The notes under the pieces: generated by a model
What the model was told of the DNA's origin: nothing
What the model saw: the letters and a program-made list of their open reading frames with translations, nothing else
The model's database searches: none
Made by a program: the position numbers and the translations under genes
Shown: piece after piece, positions 23,439 to 32,081 of the stretch
Position numbering within the stretch: the stretch's first letter is position 1
Layout of the letters: every line of letters starts with the position of its first letter
NCBI GenBank assembly: GCA_021373115.1
Contig: JAJFTI010000007.1
Location: forward strand, 1 to 64,000
DNA length: 64,000 nucleotides
Source of the DNA: Eubacteriales bacterium
Lineage (GTDB): Bacteria > Bacillota > Clostridia > Christensenellales > CAG-138
Reading direction: 5' to 3'

Positions 23439-25016
23439 CTACATTGCGCTCGCGCCGTAGTTTGTCAGCACGCGCGCCGACGGGTCGTTGACGTTGCACC
23501 CTTCCCAGGAACGGTTCGGCATCCAGAAATCCTTGACCATATGCGCCTGGCCGGGGTACTCCGCCTCAAACAGTTCGCGATACAGCAGCGACTCCTTCGT
23601 AAACGGCGTTGCAAAGGTATACTTTGCGCTGCGCTCGGCAAACTCCTCGTCCGAATAGAGTTTTTCGGCATACGCCTTGATCTGATCGACCATGGAATGC
23701 CCAACCGCATCCGAAAACGCGGCTTTCTCGCGGTAGAGAATATCGTGCTGCAAATAGTCGCCCTCAAACGCGCGGCGCAGCAGATACTTGCCCTTTCCGA
23801 AACGGTTCATCTTGAGTGCGGGGTTGATCGACATGACGTATTTCACGAAATCCAGATCGCCAAACGGCACGCGCGCCTCCAGCGAGTTGGCAGAGATGCA
23901 GCGATCCGCGCGAAGCACGTCGTACATGTAGATCTCGTCGATACGCTTCTTCGCTTCCTTCTGGAATTCCTCTTCGTTGGGCGCGAAGTCCGTGTACTTA
24001 TAGCCGAACAGCTCGTCCGAAATCTCGCCCGTGAGCAGAACGCGAATGTTCGTGTTCTCATGGATATACTTGCAGACCAGATACATGCCTACGCTCGCGC
24101 GAATGGTCGTGATATCGTAGGTTTCGAGAAGGCGTACGATGGTGCGCAGCGAGCCGATGACTTCCTGCGTGGTCATCATCACCTCGGTGTGATCGGAACC
24201 CAGATAGTCCGCAACCTGCTTGGCGTACTTCAGATCGATTGCGTCTCCCACCATACCGATGGCAAACGTACGGATCGGGTGCGGCAGGTATTTATTCGCA
24301 ATGGAGCAGACCAGCGAACTGTCCAGTCCGCCGCTGAGCAGGAACCCGAGCGGAACGTCCGCATCCAGGCGCTTGACGACGCCAAGGGTCAGCTTCTCGT
24401 TTATCTTCCGGCAGACCGTATCCAGCTCGTCCGGCGAATACGCCTGAACGGTGGTGAGGTCCGCATACCGTACGAACTCGCCATCCTTCCAGTAATGTCC
24501 CGGCGGGAACGGCTTGATCGTTTCGCAAAGCCCCACAAGGTTCTTCGCCTCGCTGGAGAAGAGAACCTTTCCGTCCGCATCGAATCCGTAGAACAACGGC
24601 CGAATGCCGATCGGGTCGCGCGCGGCAATCAGCGAGTCGCTCTTGTGATCGTAAAGGATCAGCGCGTACTCCGCATCCAGCATCTGGAACATGTCCGTCC
24701 CGTAGCGCTGATACAGGGGCAAGAGCAGCTCGCAATCCGAGCCGCTCTTAAAGTCGTATCCGGAAAATAACTCATCCCGCATCTTGCGAAAGCCGTAGAG
24801 CTCGCCATTGCAGACAACCGCGTCCCCGTTTCGCTCAAACGGCTGCATGCCGCTCTTTTCCAGTCCCATAATCGTCAGGCGGTGGAACATCAGATATCCA
24901 TCCCCAACGCTCAGCATACGCGACAGATCCGGTCCTCGGGCAATCGTTTTATAGAATCCATCGACCAGCAAATCCAGCGGAATTCGCTTGCCGAGATAAC
25001 CCATGATCGAGCACAT
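23439..25016 (-). CDS. asnB: Glutamine-hydrolysing asparagine synthase B
   Basis: A 525-aa enzyme that makes asparagine from aspartate, ATP and glutamine. The N-terminal amidotransferase domain begins with the nucleophile Cys2 (MCSIMGYLG), and has ARGPDLS, FHRLTIMGLEKSGMQP, VVCNGELYG and ARDPIGIRPLFYG. The synthetase domain from about residue 210 carries the ATP-pyrophosphatase SGGLDSSLVCSIA and LLTGEISDELFGYKY. It lies 35 bases downstream of glnN, forming a glutamine/asparagine operon under the glnN promoter and leader. Length and motifs are normal. Confidence 0.95.
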   Translation of the reverse strand: MCSIMGYLGKRIPLDLLVDGFYKTIARGPDLSRMLSVGDGYLMFHRLTIMGLEKSGMQPFERNGDAVVCNGELYGFRKMRDELFSGYDFKSGSDCELLLPLYQRYGTDMFQMLDAEYALILYDHKSDSLIAARDPIGIRPLFYGFDADGKVLFSSEAKNLVGLCETIKPFPPGHYWKDGEFVRYADLTTVQAYSPDELDTVCRKINEKLTLGVVKRLDADVPLGFLLSGGLDSSLVCSIANKYLPHPIRTFAIGMVGDAIDLKYAKQVADYLGSDHTEVMMTTQEVIGSLRTIVRLLETYDITTIRASVGMYLVCKYIHENTNIRVLLTGEISDELFGYKYTDFAPNEEEFQKEAKKRIDEIYMYDVLRADRCISANSLEARVPFGDLDFVKYVMSINPALKMNRFGKGKYLLRRAFEGDYLQHDILYREKAAFSDAVGHSMVDQIKAYAEKLYSDEEFAERSAKYTFATPFTKESLLYRELFEAEYPGQAHMVKDFWMPNRSWEGCNVNDPSARVLTNYGASAM

Positions 25017-25051
25017 GATCTTCGCCTCCCAGGGTCCCCCCTGTGTTTTTT

Positions 25052-27145
25052 CTAACGAACGTTAAACAGCATATCGCCGTAGCTTGGATACGGCCAGTCG
25101 CCGGCCGCGGTCAGCACTTCGATGGCGTCCACGCTCGCGCGCAGTTCGCTCATCCGGCGCAGCACCTTATCCTTGCAGATCTCGGCGGCCTTTTGTGCCT
25201 CGCCCTCGGCCCTTGCCTCGGAGAGCGCATCCTCCAGCGCTTTTGTGCTTTCATAGGCGGCTTTCGTCAGCGCGGCTGCGGTATCCAGCGTTTCGGCCTC
25301 GTAGGTGCAGTCCGCGGAGCCGGCATAGGTGCGTTTCACCGCGATCGTATCGGCCAGCTTCTTCTGGAAGGCGGCGGACGCGGGCAGAATCTCCTTGCGG
25401 GACATATCGATCATCGTCATCGCCTCGATGCAGACGATCTTTTTATAATTCTCGAGCATAATCTCAAGGCGCGCGCGGATTTCGGTTTCACTGAGCACCT
25501 TATGCGAGGTTAAAAGATCAATGTTCTTCTGGTGTACAAAATAGGGCAGGCAGTCCGGCGTGGCCTTCAGATTCAGAAGGCCGCGTTTTTCCGCATCCTT
25601 GACCCAGGCTTCGTCGTAACCGTTGCCATTGAAAATGATGCGCTTGTGCTCGTGGACAACCTTCTGAATCAGGTCGTGAATCGCGAGCGGCAGATCGGCG
25701 GCTCCTTCGAGGACATCCGCATACTTGCGCAGGGATTCCGCAACGGCGGTGTTGAGCACGGTGTTCGCGTCCGAAACCGACTGGCTCGAACCGAGCATGC
25801 GCAGCTCGAACTTGTTGCCCGTGAATGCAAACGGCGAGGTGCGGTTTCGATCCGTCGAATCCTTGGGGAAGTGCGGAATCACGTGGACGCCAATCTTCAT
25901 CTGCATCTTTTCACGGCCGCCGTAAGTGGAATTGGAATCGATCGCTTCCAGAATCGCCGAAAGCTCTTCGCCAAGGAAGATGGAGACGATGGCGGGCGGG
26001 GCTTCGTTCGCCCCGAGGCGGTGGTCATTTCCCGCGCTCGCAACCGAAACGCGAAGCAGGTCCTGATAATCGTCCACCGCCTGGATTACCGCGCAGAGGA
26101 AGAGAAGGAACTGCGCGTTCTCAAATGGCGTTTCTCCCGGCTCCAACAGGTTAACGCCCGTGTCCGTCGAAATAGACCAGTTATTGTGCTTGCCGCTGCC
26201 GTTGACGCCTTCGAAGGGCTTTTCGTGCAGCAGGCAGACGAGGCCGTGTTTTTTGGCCACGCGCTGCATGATCTCCATGGTCAGCTGGTTGTGATCCGCG
26301 GCGATATTCGTGGTCGAAAAAATCGGGGCAAGCTCGTGCTGCGCGGGCGCAACTTCGTTGTGCTCGGTCTTGGCCAGCACACCAAGCTCCCAAAGTTCCA
26401 TGTTGAGGTCTTCCATAAAAGCCTGCACGCGCGGTTTGATAGAACCGAAATAATGGTCTTCCAGTTCCTGCCCTTTCGGAGCGCGGGCGCCAAAGAGCGT
26501 ACGTCCGGTAAAAACGAGGTCCGGACGATTATCGAAATCTTCCTTATTAATCAGAAAGTACTCCTGCTCGTTGCCAACCGTGGTCGCAACGCGCTTGACC
26601 GCCGCATTACCGAAGAGTTTGAGAATGCGCAGCGCCTGCCGGTCGATCGCCTGCATGGAGCGAAGAAGCGGCGTTTTTTTATCCAGCGCTTCGCCGCCGT
26701 AGGAGCAGAACGCGGTCGGAATGCAAAGCACCTTTTCCTTGATAAACGCATAGCTTGTTGGATCCCATGCGGTATAGCCGCGCGCTTCAAACGTCGCGCG
26801 AAGGCCGCCGGACGGGAAGCTGGACGCATCCGGCTCGCCCTGAACAAGCTCTTTGCCGGAGAATTCCATGATGATACTGCCGCCGGGCATCGGGGAAATG
26901 AAGCTGTCGTGCTTTTCCGCCGTAATGCCGGTGAGCGGTTGGAACCAATGCGTAAAATGCGTCGCGCCTTTCTCGATCGCCCAATCCTTCATGGCGTTGG
27001 CAACGACATTCGCAACGGAGAGATCAAGCCGCTGACCTTCGCGGATTGCGGTCTGCATTGCCTTATACGTATCCTTGGGCAAACGCGCCTTCATGACCGC
27101 GTCGTTAAACACCTTGCTGCCAAACGCTTCCGTAACCGTACCCAT
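25052..27145 (-). CDS. glnN: Glutamine synthetase type III
   Basis: A 697-aa GSIII, the large dodecameric class common in anaerobes and Bacteroidetes. It has the type III N-terminal region [19 protein letters not shown], then [44 protein letters not shown] (catalytic metal-binding Glu), [32 protein letters not shown] and [18 protein letters not shown]. It joins ammonia to glutamate using ATP. GAGGAGAAT lies 8 bases before the ATG. Its leader carries a terminator with a competing hexaloop hairpin (27241-27285), so it is probably under attenuation control together with asnB. Confidence 0.96.
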   Translation of the reverse strand: MGTVTEAFGSKVFNDAVMKARLPKDTYKAMQTAIREGQRLDLSVANVVANAMKDWAIEKGATHFTHWFQPLTGITAEKHDSFISPMPGGSIIMEFSGKELVQGEPDASSFPSGGLRATFEARGYTAWDPTSYAFIKEKVLCIPTAFCSYGGEALDKKTPLLRSMQAIDRQALRILKLFGNAAVKRVATTVGNEQEYFLINKEDFDNRPDLVFTGRTLFGARAPKGQELEDHYFGSIKPRVQAFMEDLNMELWELGVLAKTEHNEVAPAQHELAPIFSTTNIAADHNQLTMEIMQRVAKKHGLVCLLHEKPFEGVNGSGKHNNWSISTDTGVNLLEPGETPFENAQFLLFLCAVIQAVDDYQDLLRVSVASAGNDHRLGANEAPPAIVSIFLGEELSAILEAIDSNSTYGGREKMQMKIGVHVIPHFPKDSTDRNRTSPFAFTGNKFELRMLGSSQSVSDANTVLNTAVAESLRKYADVLEGAADLPLAIHDLIQKVVHEHKRIIFNGNGYDEAWVKDAEKRGLLNLKATPDCLPYFVHQKNIDLLTSHKVLSETEIRARLEIMLENYKKIVCIEAMTMIDMSRKEILPASAAFQKKLADTIAVKRTYAGSADCTYEAETLDTAAALTKAAYESTKALEDALSEARAEGEAQKAAEICKDKVLRRMSELRASVDAIEVLTAAGDWPYPSYGDMLFNVR

Positions 27146-27240
27146 GGTAGATTCTCCTCCTAATGCTATCTGAAAATTCTCTTACTTCCGTACGTTGCCG
27201 CTTTTCCCGCTTTCTTCGCATTTTGCCAGATTTCAATTAC

Positions 27241-27285
27241 AAAAAGAGGCAACGACACCACGGTACTTCCGCGGCGCCTTTGCCG
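27241..27285 (-). promoter_or_regulatory. glnN leader terminator with competing hexaloop hairpin
   Basis: On the minus strand GGCAA(A)GGCGCCGCGG pairs with CCGTGGTGTC(G)TTGCC across AAGTA and is followed by TCTTTTTG, forming a strong terminator between promoter and gene. The alternative hairpin CGGC-AAAGGC-GCCG (27285-27272) uses the same left arm; its hexaloop has A at position 1 and G at position 4, the signature of ANTAR-binding hairpins. No clear first hairpin precedes it. Confidence 0.65.
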
Positions 27286-27304
27286 TCTGAAATAATATGC
27301 GGTT

Positions 27305-27333
27305 AGTATACAGCGTGATAAAACCCTTGTCAA
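27305..27333 (-). promoter_or_regulatory. Sigma-A promoter of glnN-asnB
   Basis: TTGACA at 27333-27328, 17-bp spacer, TATACT at 27310-27305; predicted start about 27298. Confidence 0.9.
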
Positions 27334-27460
27334 CCCGAAATTTCTGCAATTTTTCCTGCGTAAACTCGCACATTTGCATCCGCTTTTTCCATAAGTTAAT
27401 TCATGAATACCCATTTTATCCTTTTTTGCAGTTTAGAAGTATATATCATTCATTTATTTC

Positions 27461-27489
27461 TTGACAGTTTTGCCTTTATTATGTATACT
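27461..27489 (+). promoter_or_regulatory. Sigma-A promoter of the type I glutamine synthetase-ANTAR operon
   Basis: TTGACA at 27461-27466, 17-bp spacer, TATACT at 27484-27489; predicted start about 27495. Confidence 0.9.
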
Positions 27490-27491
27490 CC

Positions 27492-27550
27492 CTGAAACAA
27501 CGGCGTTTCAGCCTTGGGTAAATCGCCCGGGTTTGGGCGCTTTTTGTTGT
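27492..27550 (+). promoter_or_regulatory. Two-hairpin antiterminator/terminator leader of type I glutamine synthetase
   Basis: Hairpin P1 (27492-27511) is CTGAAAC-AACGGC-GTTTCAG: a hexaloop with A1 and G4, as in ANTAR targets. Hairpin P2 (27513-27531) is CTTGGG/CCCGGG around a seven-base loop TAAATCG, a less perfect match. P2 shares bases with the terminator CGCCC-GGGTTT-GGGCG (27524-27539) followed by CTTTTT. An ANTAR protein is encoded directly after the synthetase gene. The rest of the gap up to 27728 shows no further recognised element. Confidence 0.65.
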
Positions 27551-27728
27551 TTCGCAAGCAATTCGCGCCCGCAGACGCAATCCATACGAACGGAAAGCGC
27601 GCAGGCGATGCATTCGCCGACGGGCTTGTACCGGCCCGGCGCGCCTCAAATGGGAGTTCGGGCTGCTGCAAGCAAGTTTCAAAACGTGCCATGCGTTTCC
27701 ATTTTCTATAGGAGAGGATGTGCAAAAA

Positions 27729-28946
27729 ATGATGTACACCGCGCAGGAGATCATCGATTATGCCGCGGCGGAGGATGTGAAGTTCATCCGGCTCGCGTTT
27801 TGCGACGTCTTCGGCATTCCGAAGAACATTTCGATCATGCCGGAGGAGCTACCGCGTGCGTTTTCGGACGGAATTTCCTTCGACGCTTCCGCCATACGCG
27901 GCTTCGGCGACGAAACCCATTCGGATTTGCTGCTCTTTCCGGACGCGCAGACGATCACCGCGCTGCCCTGGCGACCCAGTCATGGCCGTGTAGTGCGGCT
28001 GTTCGCGGACATTCGCCGTTCGGACGGTTCGCTCTTTCCGCTCGACACGCGCAACATTCTGAAACGCATGATTGCGCAAGCGGAAAGCGCGGGCGTGGTT
28101 GTGAACTTTGGCACCGAAATCGAATTCTATCTCTTTCAGTTGGATGCGGACGGCAACGCCACGAAGATTCCCTACGACAATGCGAAGTATATGGACATTG
28201 CCCCGCTTGACCGCGGCGAGAATGTGCGCCGGGAAATCTGCCTGACGCTCGATGAAATGGGCATCCGTCCGGAAAGTTCGCATCACGAGGACGGCCCCGG
28301 TCAGAACGAAATCGACTTTCGCTACAGCGACGCAATGAAGGCCGCGGACAATGCGATGACCTTCCCCTCCGTTGTGCGTACGGTCGCCATGCGAAACGGA
28401 CTGTGCGCGGATTTTTCGCCAAAGCCCCTGCCGCAGGAAAGCGGCAACGGCATGCATATCAACCTCTCTTTGGCAAAGCCGCATACCGAAAGCGCCAGGG
28501 ACGCGTTTATGGCCGGGCTCATGGAGCATATCTGCGAAATTACGGCGTTCCTCAATCCGCTGGACGCCTCCTACCTGCGTCTTGGCGAATGCAAAGCGCC
28601 GCGCTATGTGACTTGGTCGCCGGAGAATCGCTCGCAGCTGATTCGCATTCCCGCCGCGAAAGGTGAATTCGAGCGCATTGAGCTTCGTTCGCCGGATCCC
28701 GCCGGAAATCCCTACCTCTCGTTTACCCTGGTTCTCGCCGCCGGGCTCGACGGAATCCGGCGCGGGCTTGTTCCGCCGCCGGCGACCAACGTGAACCTGT
28801 ATACGGCGGACGAATCGATTACGCAGCACCTGCGGCAACTGCCGCGTTCGCGCGCGGAGGCGGCGGCGCTGGCAAGGGACAGTGCGTTCGTACGTTCCGT
28901 GCTGCCGGACGGCATCGTTGGCGCGTATACCGGCAGCGAAGATTGA
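27729..28946 (+). CDS. glnA: Glutamine synthetase type I
   Basis: A 405-aa GSI, shorter than the usual 440-470 residues. N-terminal beta-grasp: VKFIRLAFCDVFGIPKNISI and FDASAIRGF; catalytic domain: FGTEIEFYLF, HHEDGPGQNEIDFRYSDA, SGNGMHINLSL, NRSQLIRIPA and ERIELRSPDPAGNPYLSF. The nucleotide-binding and metal-binding residues appear intact. There is no adenylylation-type extension. ATG 27729 has GAGG 11 bases upstream; a GTG at 27720 in frame has AGGAG at 5 bases and is a real alternative. It lies in one operon with the ANTAR regulator and behind a terminator-bearing leader. Confidence 0.93.
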   Translation: MMYTAQEIIDYAAAEDVKFIRLAFCDVFGIPKNISIMPEELPRAFSDGISFDASAIRGFGDETHSDLLLFPDAQTITALPWRPSHGRVVRLFADIRRSDGSLFPLDTRNILKRMIAQAESAGVVVNFGTEIEFYLFQLDADGNATKIPYDNAKYMDIAPLDRGENVRREICLTLDEMGIRPESSHHEDGPGQNEIDFRYSDAMKAADNAMTFPSVVRTVAMRNGLCADFSPKPLPQESGNGMHINLSLAKPHTESARDAFMAGLMEHICEITAFLNPLDASYLRLGECKAPRYVTWSPENRSQLIRIPAAKGEFERIELRSPDPAGNPYLSFTLVLAAGLDGIRRGLVPPPATNVNLYTADESITQHLRQLPRSRAEAAALARDSAFVRSVLPDGIVGAYTGSED

Positions 28947-28967
28947 TTCTGTTCCGGGAGGCACGAT

Positions 28968-29561
28968 TTGGCGTACAGCGACGTAAAGCAGAATAGCGTA
29001 CTGGTCGTTTCGGGATCGGAACGCACCCGCGAAACCCTTGCGGGCGTGTTTGATTCCACGCGCTATGCGCCCGTCGTTTCCCGCGGTTCCGCCGCCGAGG
29101 TGCGCCGGCTCGTGCTCGATTCGCCGTTTTCGCTGGTGTTTATCAATACGCCGCTCCCGGATGAACCCGGCGCGCAGCTCGCACTCGATCTGTCCCGAAA
29201 CCGCAACTGCTGCGTGGCGCTGCTCGTACCGGGGGACAGCTACGATCAGGTCAGCGATCAGGTGGAGGATGCGGGCGTACTTACGCTCAGCAAGCCCTGT
29301 TCGGCGCAGCAGCTGCGTCAGGCGGCGGCCATGATGAGCGCAACGAGGGTCAAGCTCGCGGATCTCGAAAAGAAGACCGCGACGCTGGAAGAGAAAATGG
29401 AGGAGGTTCGCCTGGTCAACCGCGCGAAGTGGATGCTCATTGAGCGGCGCGGCATGGACGAGGCCACCGCCCACCGGTATATTGAGAAGCTGGCGATGGA
29501 CGCCCGCCAGACGCGTCGACTCGTCGCGCAGACGCTGATCCGATCGCTGGATAACGACTGA
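28968..29561 (+). CDS. ANTAR-domain RNA-binding antiterminator with degenerate receiver
   Basis: A 197-aa regulator. Residues 10-120 form a response-regulator-like receiver (VLVVSGSERTRETLAGVFDS), but the phosphorylatable aspartate is replaced: the segment reads LVFINTPLPDEPG with N60 at the acceptor site, and the acidic pair near residue 15 is absent. A coiled coil (LEKKTATLEEKMEEVRLVNR) leads into the ANTAR helices WMLIERRGMDEATAHRYIEK and MDARQTRRLVAQTLI. ANTAR proteins bind paired hexaloop hairpins in nascent RNA and prevent termination. It starts at TTG 28968 with GGGAGG 6 bases upstream. The leaders of both glutamine synthetases are the natural targets. Confidence 0.88.
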   Translation: MAYSDVKQNSVLVVSGSERTRETLAGVFDSTRYAPVVSRGSAAEVRRLVLDSPFSLVFINTPLPDEPGAQLALDLSRNRNCCVALLVPGDSYDQVSDQVEDAGVLTLSKPCSAQQLRQAAAMMSATRVKLADLEKKTATLEEKMEEVRLVNRAKWMLIERRGMDEATAHRYIEKLAMDARQTRRLVAQTLIRSLDND

Positions 29562-29600
29562 ATTTTTCGTTTTCGTTCCTGAGGAAAGAAAGCCGGGTCG

Positions 29601-29669
29601 GCGATGGACGCTAGGCAAACCAGACGACTCATCGCGCAGACGCTGATCCGATCCCTGGATAACGACTGA
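29601..29669 (+). pseudogene. Remnant of a second ANTAR gene (C-terminal 22 codons)
   Basis: Translates as AMDARQTRRLIAQTLIRSLD plus ND and a stop, nearly identical to the last 23 residues of the ANTAR protein ending at 29561 (one V to I change). At the DNA level seven codons differ at silent positions, so this is not a fresh tandem copy but the leftover end of a diverged paralogue. Upstream of it in frame there is a stop at 29580-29582 and no further similarity. Confidence 0.75.
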
Positions 29670-29684
29670 CGGTTCTTTCCCTGG

Positions 29685-29700
29685 ACTTTTACCGGTAAAA
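29685..29700. repeat. Perfect 16-bp palindrome
   Basis: CTTTTACCGGTAAAAG, lying in the gap between the ANTAR remnant and the next gene. It could be a protein-binding site or a small terminator stem; the following bases are TTCTCC, so a terminator is unlikely. Confidence 0.5.
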
Positions 29701-29857
29701 GTTCTCCCCCTGAATAACGAAATATTGTGCGATTCTCGCAGCGGGCCATGCGCTCGCTCTTTTTTATGTTATACTTATAACGTAGTAACATTCAACATTT
29801 TCACTTGTTTTTACACGGCTGTGCAGCGGCCGATCCTGCTTCAATTTGGAGGGAGCT

Positions 29858-31222
29858 ATGGAACAAGTTGATATTTTAGTCGTCGGCGCGGCAACGGCGG
29901 GCAGCTATTTCGCGCGCAAAATTGCCGAAGCAGGGCACAGTGTTCTGGTTATCGAAAAACTCACGAAGGAAAGCCTTGGCCGTCGGCTCGACATTTTTCA
30001 TGTCGCCAAGGCCGATTTTGCGCGTTTTGAGCTCCCCCTGCCGGAAAAGAACGACGACCTCGCGTTTGAGTTTTCCGGCGGAAGAACGTTTTCCGCGTTT
30101 GACCGCTACCCGAAAAACACACCCGCAACCGTCGTTGGCATGCATATGTACCGCTATATCGCGCGGCTGAACAACTGGGCGCGGGAAGCGGGAGCCGTGT
30201 TTGTCTACGGCGCGGCGTTCCTCGATTTTCTTTATGAGAACGGCAGGATTATCGGCGCGGTTTACGAACAAAACGGCGAGCGCCACGAGGTATATGCCAA
30301 GCTCGTTGCCGACTGTTCGGGCATCCCTTCCGTGGCGCGGCGGAATCTGCCGGTCGGATACGGCGTGGAGAATTTCGCCATTTCGAACACAGAGCAGTTT
30401 TACGTTACCCTGCGCTATGTTGTGTACCACGACCCCATGGATTACGTCAAGAGCACGCGCGGCTGGACCTACTATAAAACCTGGGAAGCGCCGGAAGGCA
30501 GCGCGGACAGCGCGATTCTCGGCGTTGGCGCAAATTATTCCTACGACGAAGGCGAAAAGGTCTTCGCCGCGTTCGAGCGCGCGGTCAAGCTGCCGCGCTA
30601 CACGGTCAAACGCATCGAGCGCGGAACCACGCCCTACCGCCGCCCGCCGTATTCCTTCGTCGCGGACGGGTTCCTCGTTTCCGGCGACGCGGCCTGCCTC
30701 ACGAAGCCCTCCGCAGGCGAGGGCGTCACCGCGAGCATGGTGCAGCTCGAAATCGCGGCGGAGGTGGTCAACCGCCTGCTCGACGAGGGCGGGTACGTTA
30801 CCCGCGCACGGCTCTGGCCGATCAATACGCGCTATGTCGCCGCGCAGGGCAAAGCGTTTGCAGGGCAGCTCGCAACGCTGATCGGGGCCATGTCGTCCAC
30901 CGCGGAAGAAAACGACTTTTTCTTTCAGCACGACGTGATCTTCAGCGATAAAACGTTTGCCGCGCTTGGAAACGGCGAGCCGCTGGCCTTCCCGGCGGGC
31001 GAGCTGCTCCGCATGGCGGCGGTCATGGCGGGCGGCGTGTTCACGGGCAAGCTGCGCGTGTCCACCATTCGATCCCTCCTGCGCGGCATGCAAAACGGCT
31101 CCCGCGCGGAAGCGCTCTATGCCAGCTACCCCACGAACGAGTCCGGCTACGACGCCTGGATCATTCGCGCGGAGGCATTCTGGAAAAGCTGCGGAAGCAT
31201 GGCGGAGAATACGGTGAAATAA
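29858..31222 (+). CDS. Geranylgeranyl reductase-like FAD-dependent oxidoreductase
   Basis: A 454-aa flavoprotein. The dinucleotide-binding start is DILVVGAATAGSYFARKIAEAG, then VLVIEKLTKESLGRR, and the second FAD motif FLVSGDAACLTKPSAGEGVTASM around residues 277-299. The layout is that of the GGR / FixC / p-hydroxybenzoate hydroxylase-like superfamily, which reduces isoprenoid double bonds or transfers electrons. The final 100 residues are mostly helical. ATG 29858 has GGAGGG just upstream; an in-frame TTG at 29846 precedes the site and is rejected. Substrate unknown. Confidence 0.82.
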   Translation: MEQVDILVVGAATAGSYFARKIAEAGHSVLVIEKLTKESLGRRLDIFHVAKADFARFELPLPEKNDDLAFEFSGGRTFSAFDRYPKNTPATVVGMHMYRYIARLNNWAREAGAVFVYGAAFLDFLYENGRIIGAVYEQNGERHEVYAKLVADCSGIPSVARRNLPVGYGVENFAISNTEQFYVTLRYVVYHDPMDYVKSTRGWTYYKTWEAPEGSADSAILGVGANYSYDEGEKVFAAFERAVKLPRYTVKRIERGTTPYRRPPYSFVADGFLVSGDAACLTKPSAGEGVTASMVQLEIAAEVVNRLLDEGGYVTRARLWPINTRYVAAQGKAFAGQLATLIGAMSSTAEENDFFFQHDVIFSDKTFAALGNGEPLAFPAGELLRMAAVMAGGVFTGKLRVSTIRSLLRGMQNGSRAEALYASYPTNESGYDAWIIRAEAFWKSCGSMAENTVK

Positions 31223-31239
31223 GCATTACATATGTTTTT

Positions 31240-31268
31240 AACTCCCCTTTTAGGGGGAGTTTTTTGTG
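31240..31268 (+). terminator. Intrinsic terminator after the flavoprotein gene
   Basis: AACTCCC / GGGGAGTT stem with loop around TTTTA, followed by TTTTTTG. Confidence 0.9.
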
Positions 31269-31281
31269 CGTAAAATTCCTC

Positions 31282-31309
31282 TTGCATCCGCGTTTCTTCG
31301 TGCTATAAT
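31282..31309 (+). promoter_or_regulatory. Promoter of the TetR-SCP2-M24 operon
   Basis: TTGCAT at 31282-31287, 16-bp spacer, TATAAT at 31304-31309. A second TATAAT occurs downstream at 31336, and an AATCA-N9-TGATT inverted repeat at about 31312-31330 may be the TetR operator. Confidence 0.6.
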
Positions 31310-31382
31310 TGAATCATCCATTCGTTGATTAACTTATAATCCTTCTATCAGACACGAATCATCGACCAAAAGGAAATCGAAT

Positions 31383-31964
31383 ATGCGAAACAAACAGGAT
31401 GAAACCGTCATTCTCGACGCGGCGCTTCGCGTGTTTTCCCGTTACGGCTATAAAAAGTCCACGCTGGAGGACATCGCAAACGAGCTGAGCATGACCAACA
31501 CCGCGATGTACGCCTACGCAACGAGCAAGCGCGATCTGTACGAGCAGACCGTGCGCTATGTTATGAAACGTTGGCAATCCAGCGTACAGCAGGCGGTCGG
31601 TGTGAAAGCATCCGCACGGGAAAAGCTGACGACGCTCTGTGAAAGCGCGCTGTATTACCTCGCGCAGGACGCGGAGTTCTGCGCGCTGCTACGCAGCGAC
31701 CCCGGCATCTTTCCCATGTTTCCCACTGTCGATCCCTACGAGGAGATTAACCGCGACTCCGTGCTCATGATCGAGCGCATTCTGCAATTCGGCAACAAAA
31801 CGGGCGAGTTCCGCGCCATCGATGCGGCGGGCTCCGCCGAGGTGCTTTTCTCCATTTATAAAAACTTCATCATCCACACCTACATCAACAGCGAGGAGGA
31901 TTACACGAGCCGTTATCTGCCCCTCACGCTGGAGCTGCTTCTCAACGGTCTCCTTCATCCTTGA
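31383..31964 (+). CDS. TetR family transcriptional regulator
   Basis: A 193-aa repressor with the N-terminal DNA-binding domain AALRVFSRYGYKKSTLEDIA, then ELSMTNTAMYAYATSKRDLYE (helix-turn-helix, residues 30-50), and a C-terminal ligand-binding helical domain. It probably controls its own operon, which also holds the SCP-2 protein and the M24 homologue. GGAAA lies upstream of the ATG. Confidence 0.9.
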   Translation: MRNKQDETVILDAALRVFSRYGYKKSTLEDIANELSMTNTAMYAYATSKRDLYEQTVRYVMKRWQSSVQQAVGVKASAREKLTTLCESALYYLAQDAEFCALLRSDPGIFPMFPTVDPYEEINRDSVLMIERILQFGNKTGEFRAIDAAGSAEVLFSIYKNFIIHTYINSEEDYTSRYLPLTLELLLNGLLHP

Positions 31965-32081
31965 TCGCTTGAACGCGTCCCCCGTATCCCCGTTCCGCCG
32001 GAATCCCGCCGCGAGCTTCTTTCGCGGCTGAATCATAACCCGATCAAAACAAAGCAAATCTGAAAGGAGCGACACATCACC

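Noticed and set aside
27146-27728. Glutamine riboswitch or GlnR operator between the two glutamine synthetase operons
   Set aside because: No glnA-type aptamer sequence and no TGTNAN7TNACA palindrome were found; the terminators and hexaloop hairpins explain the leaders better.
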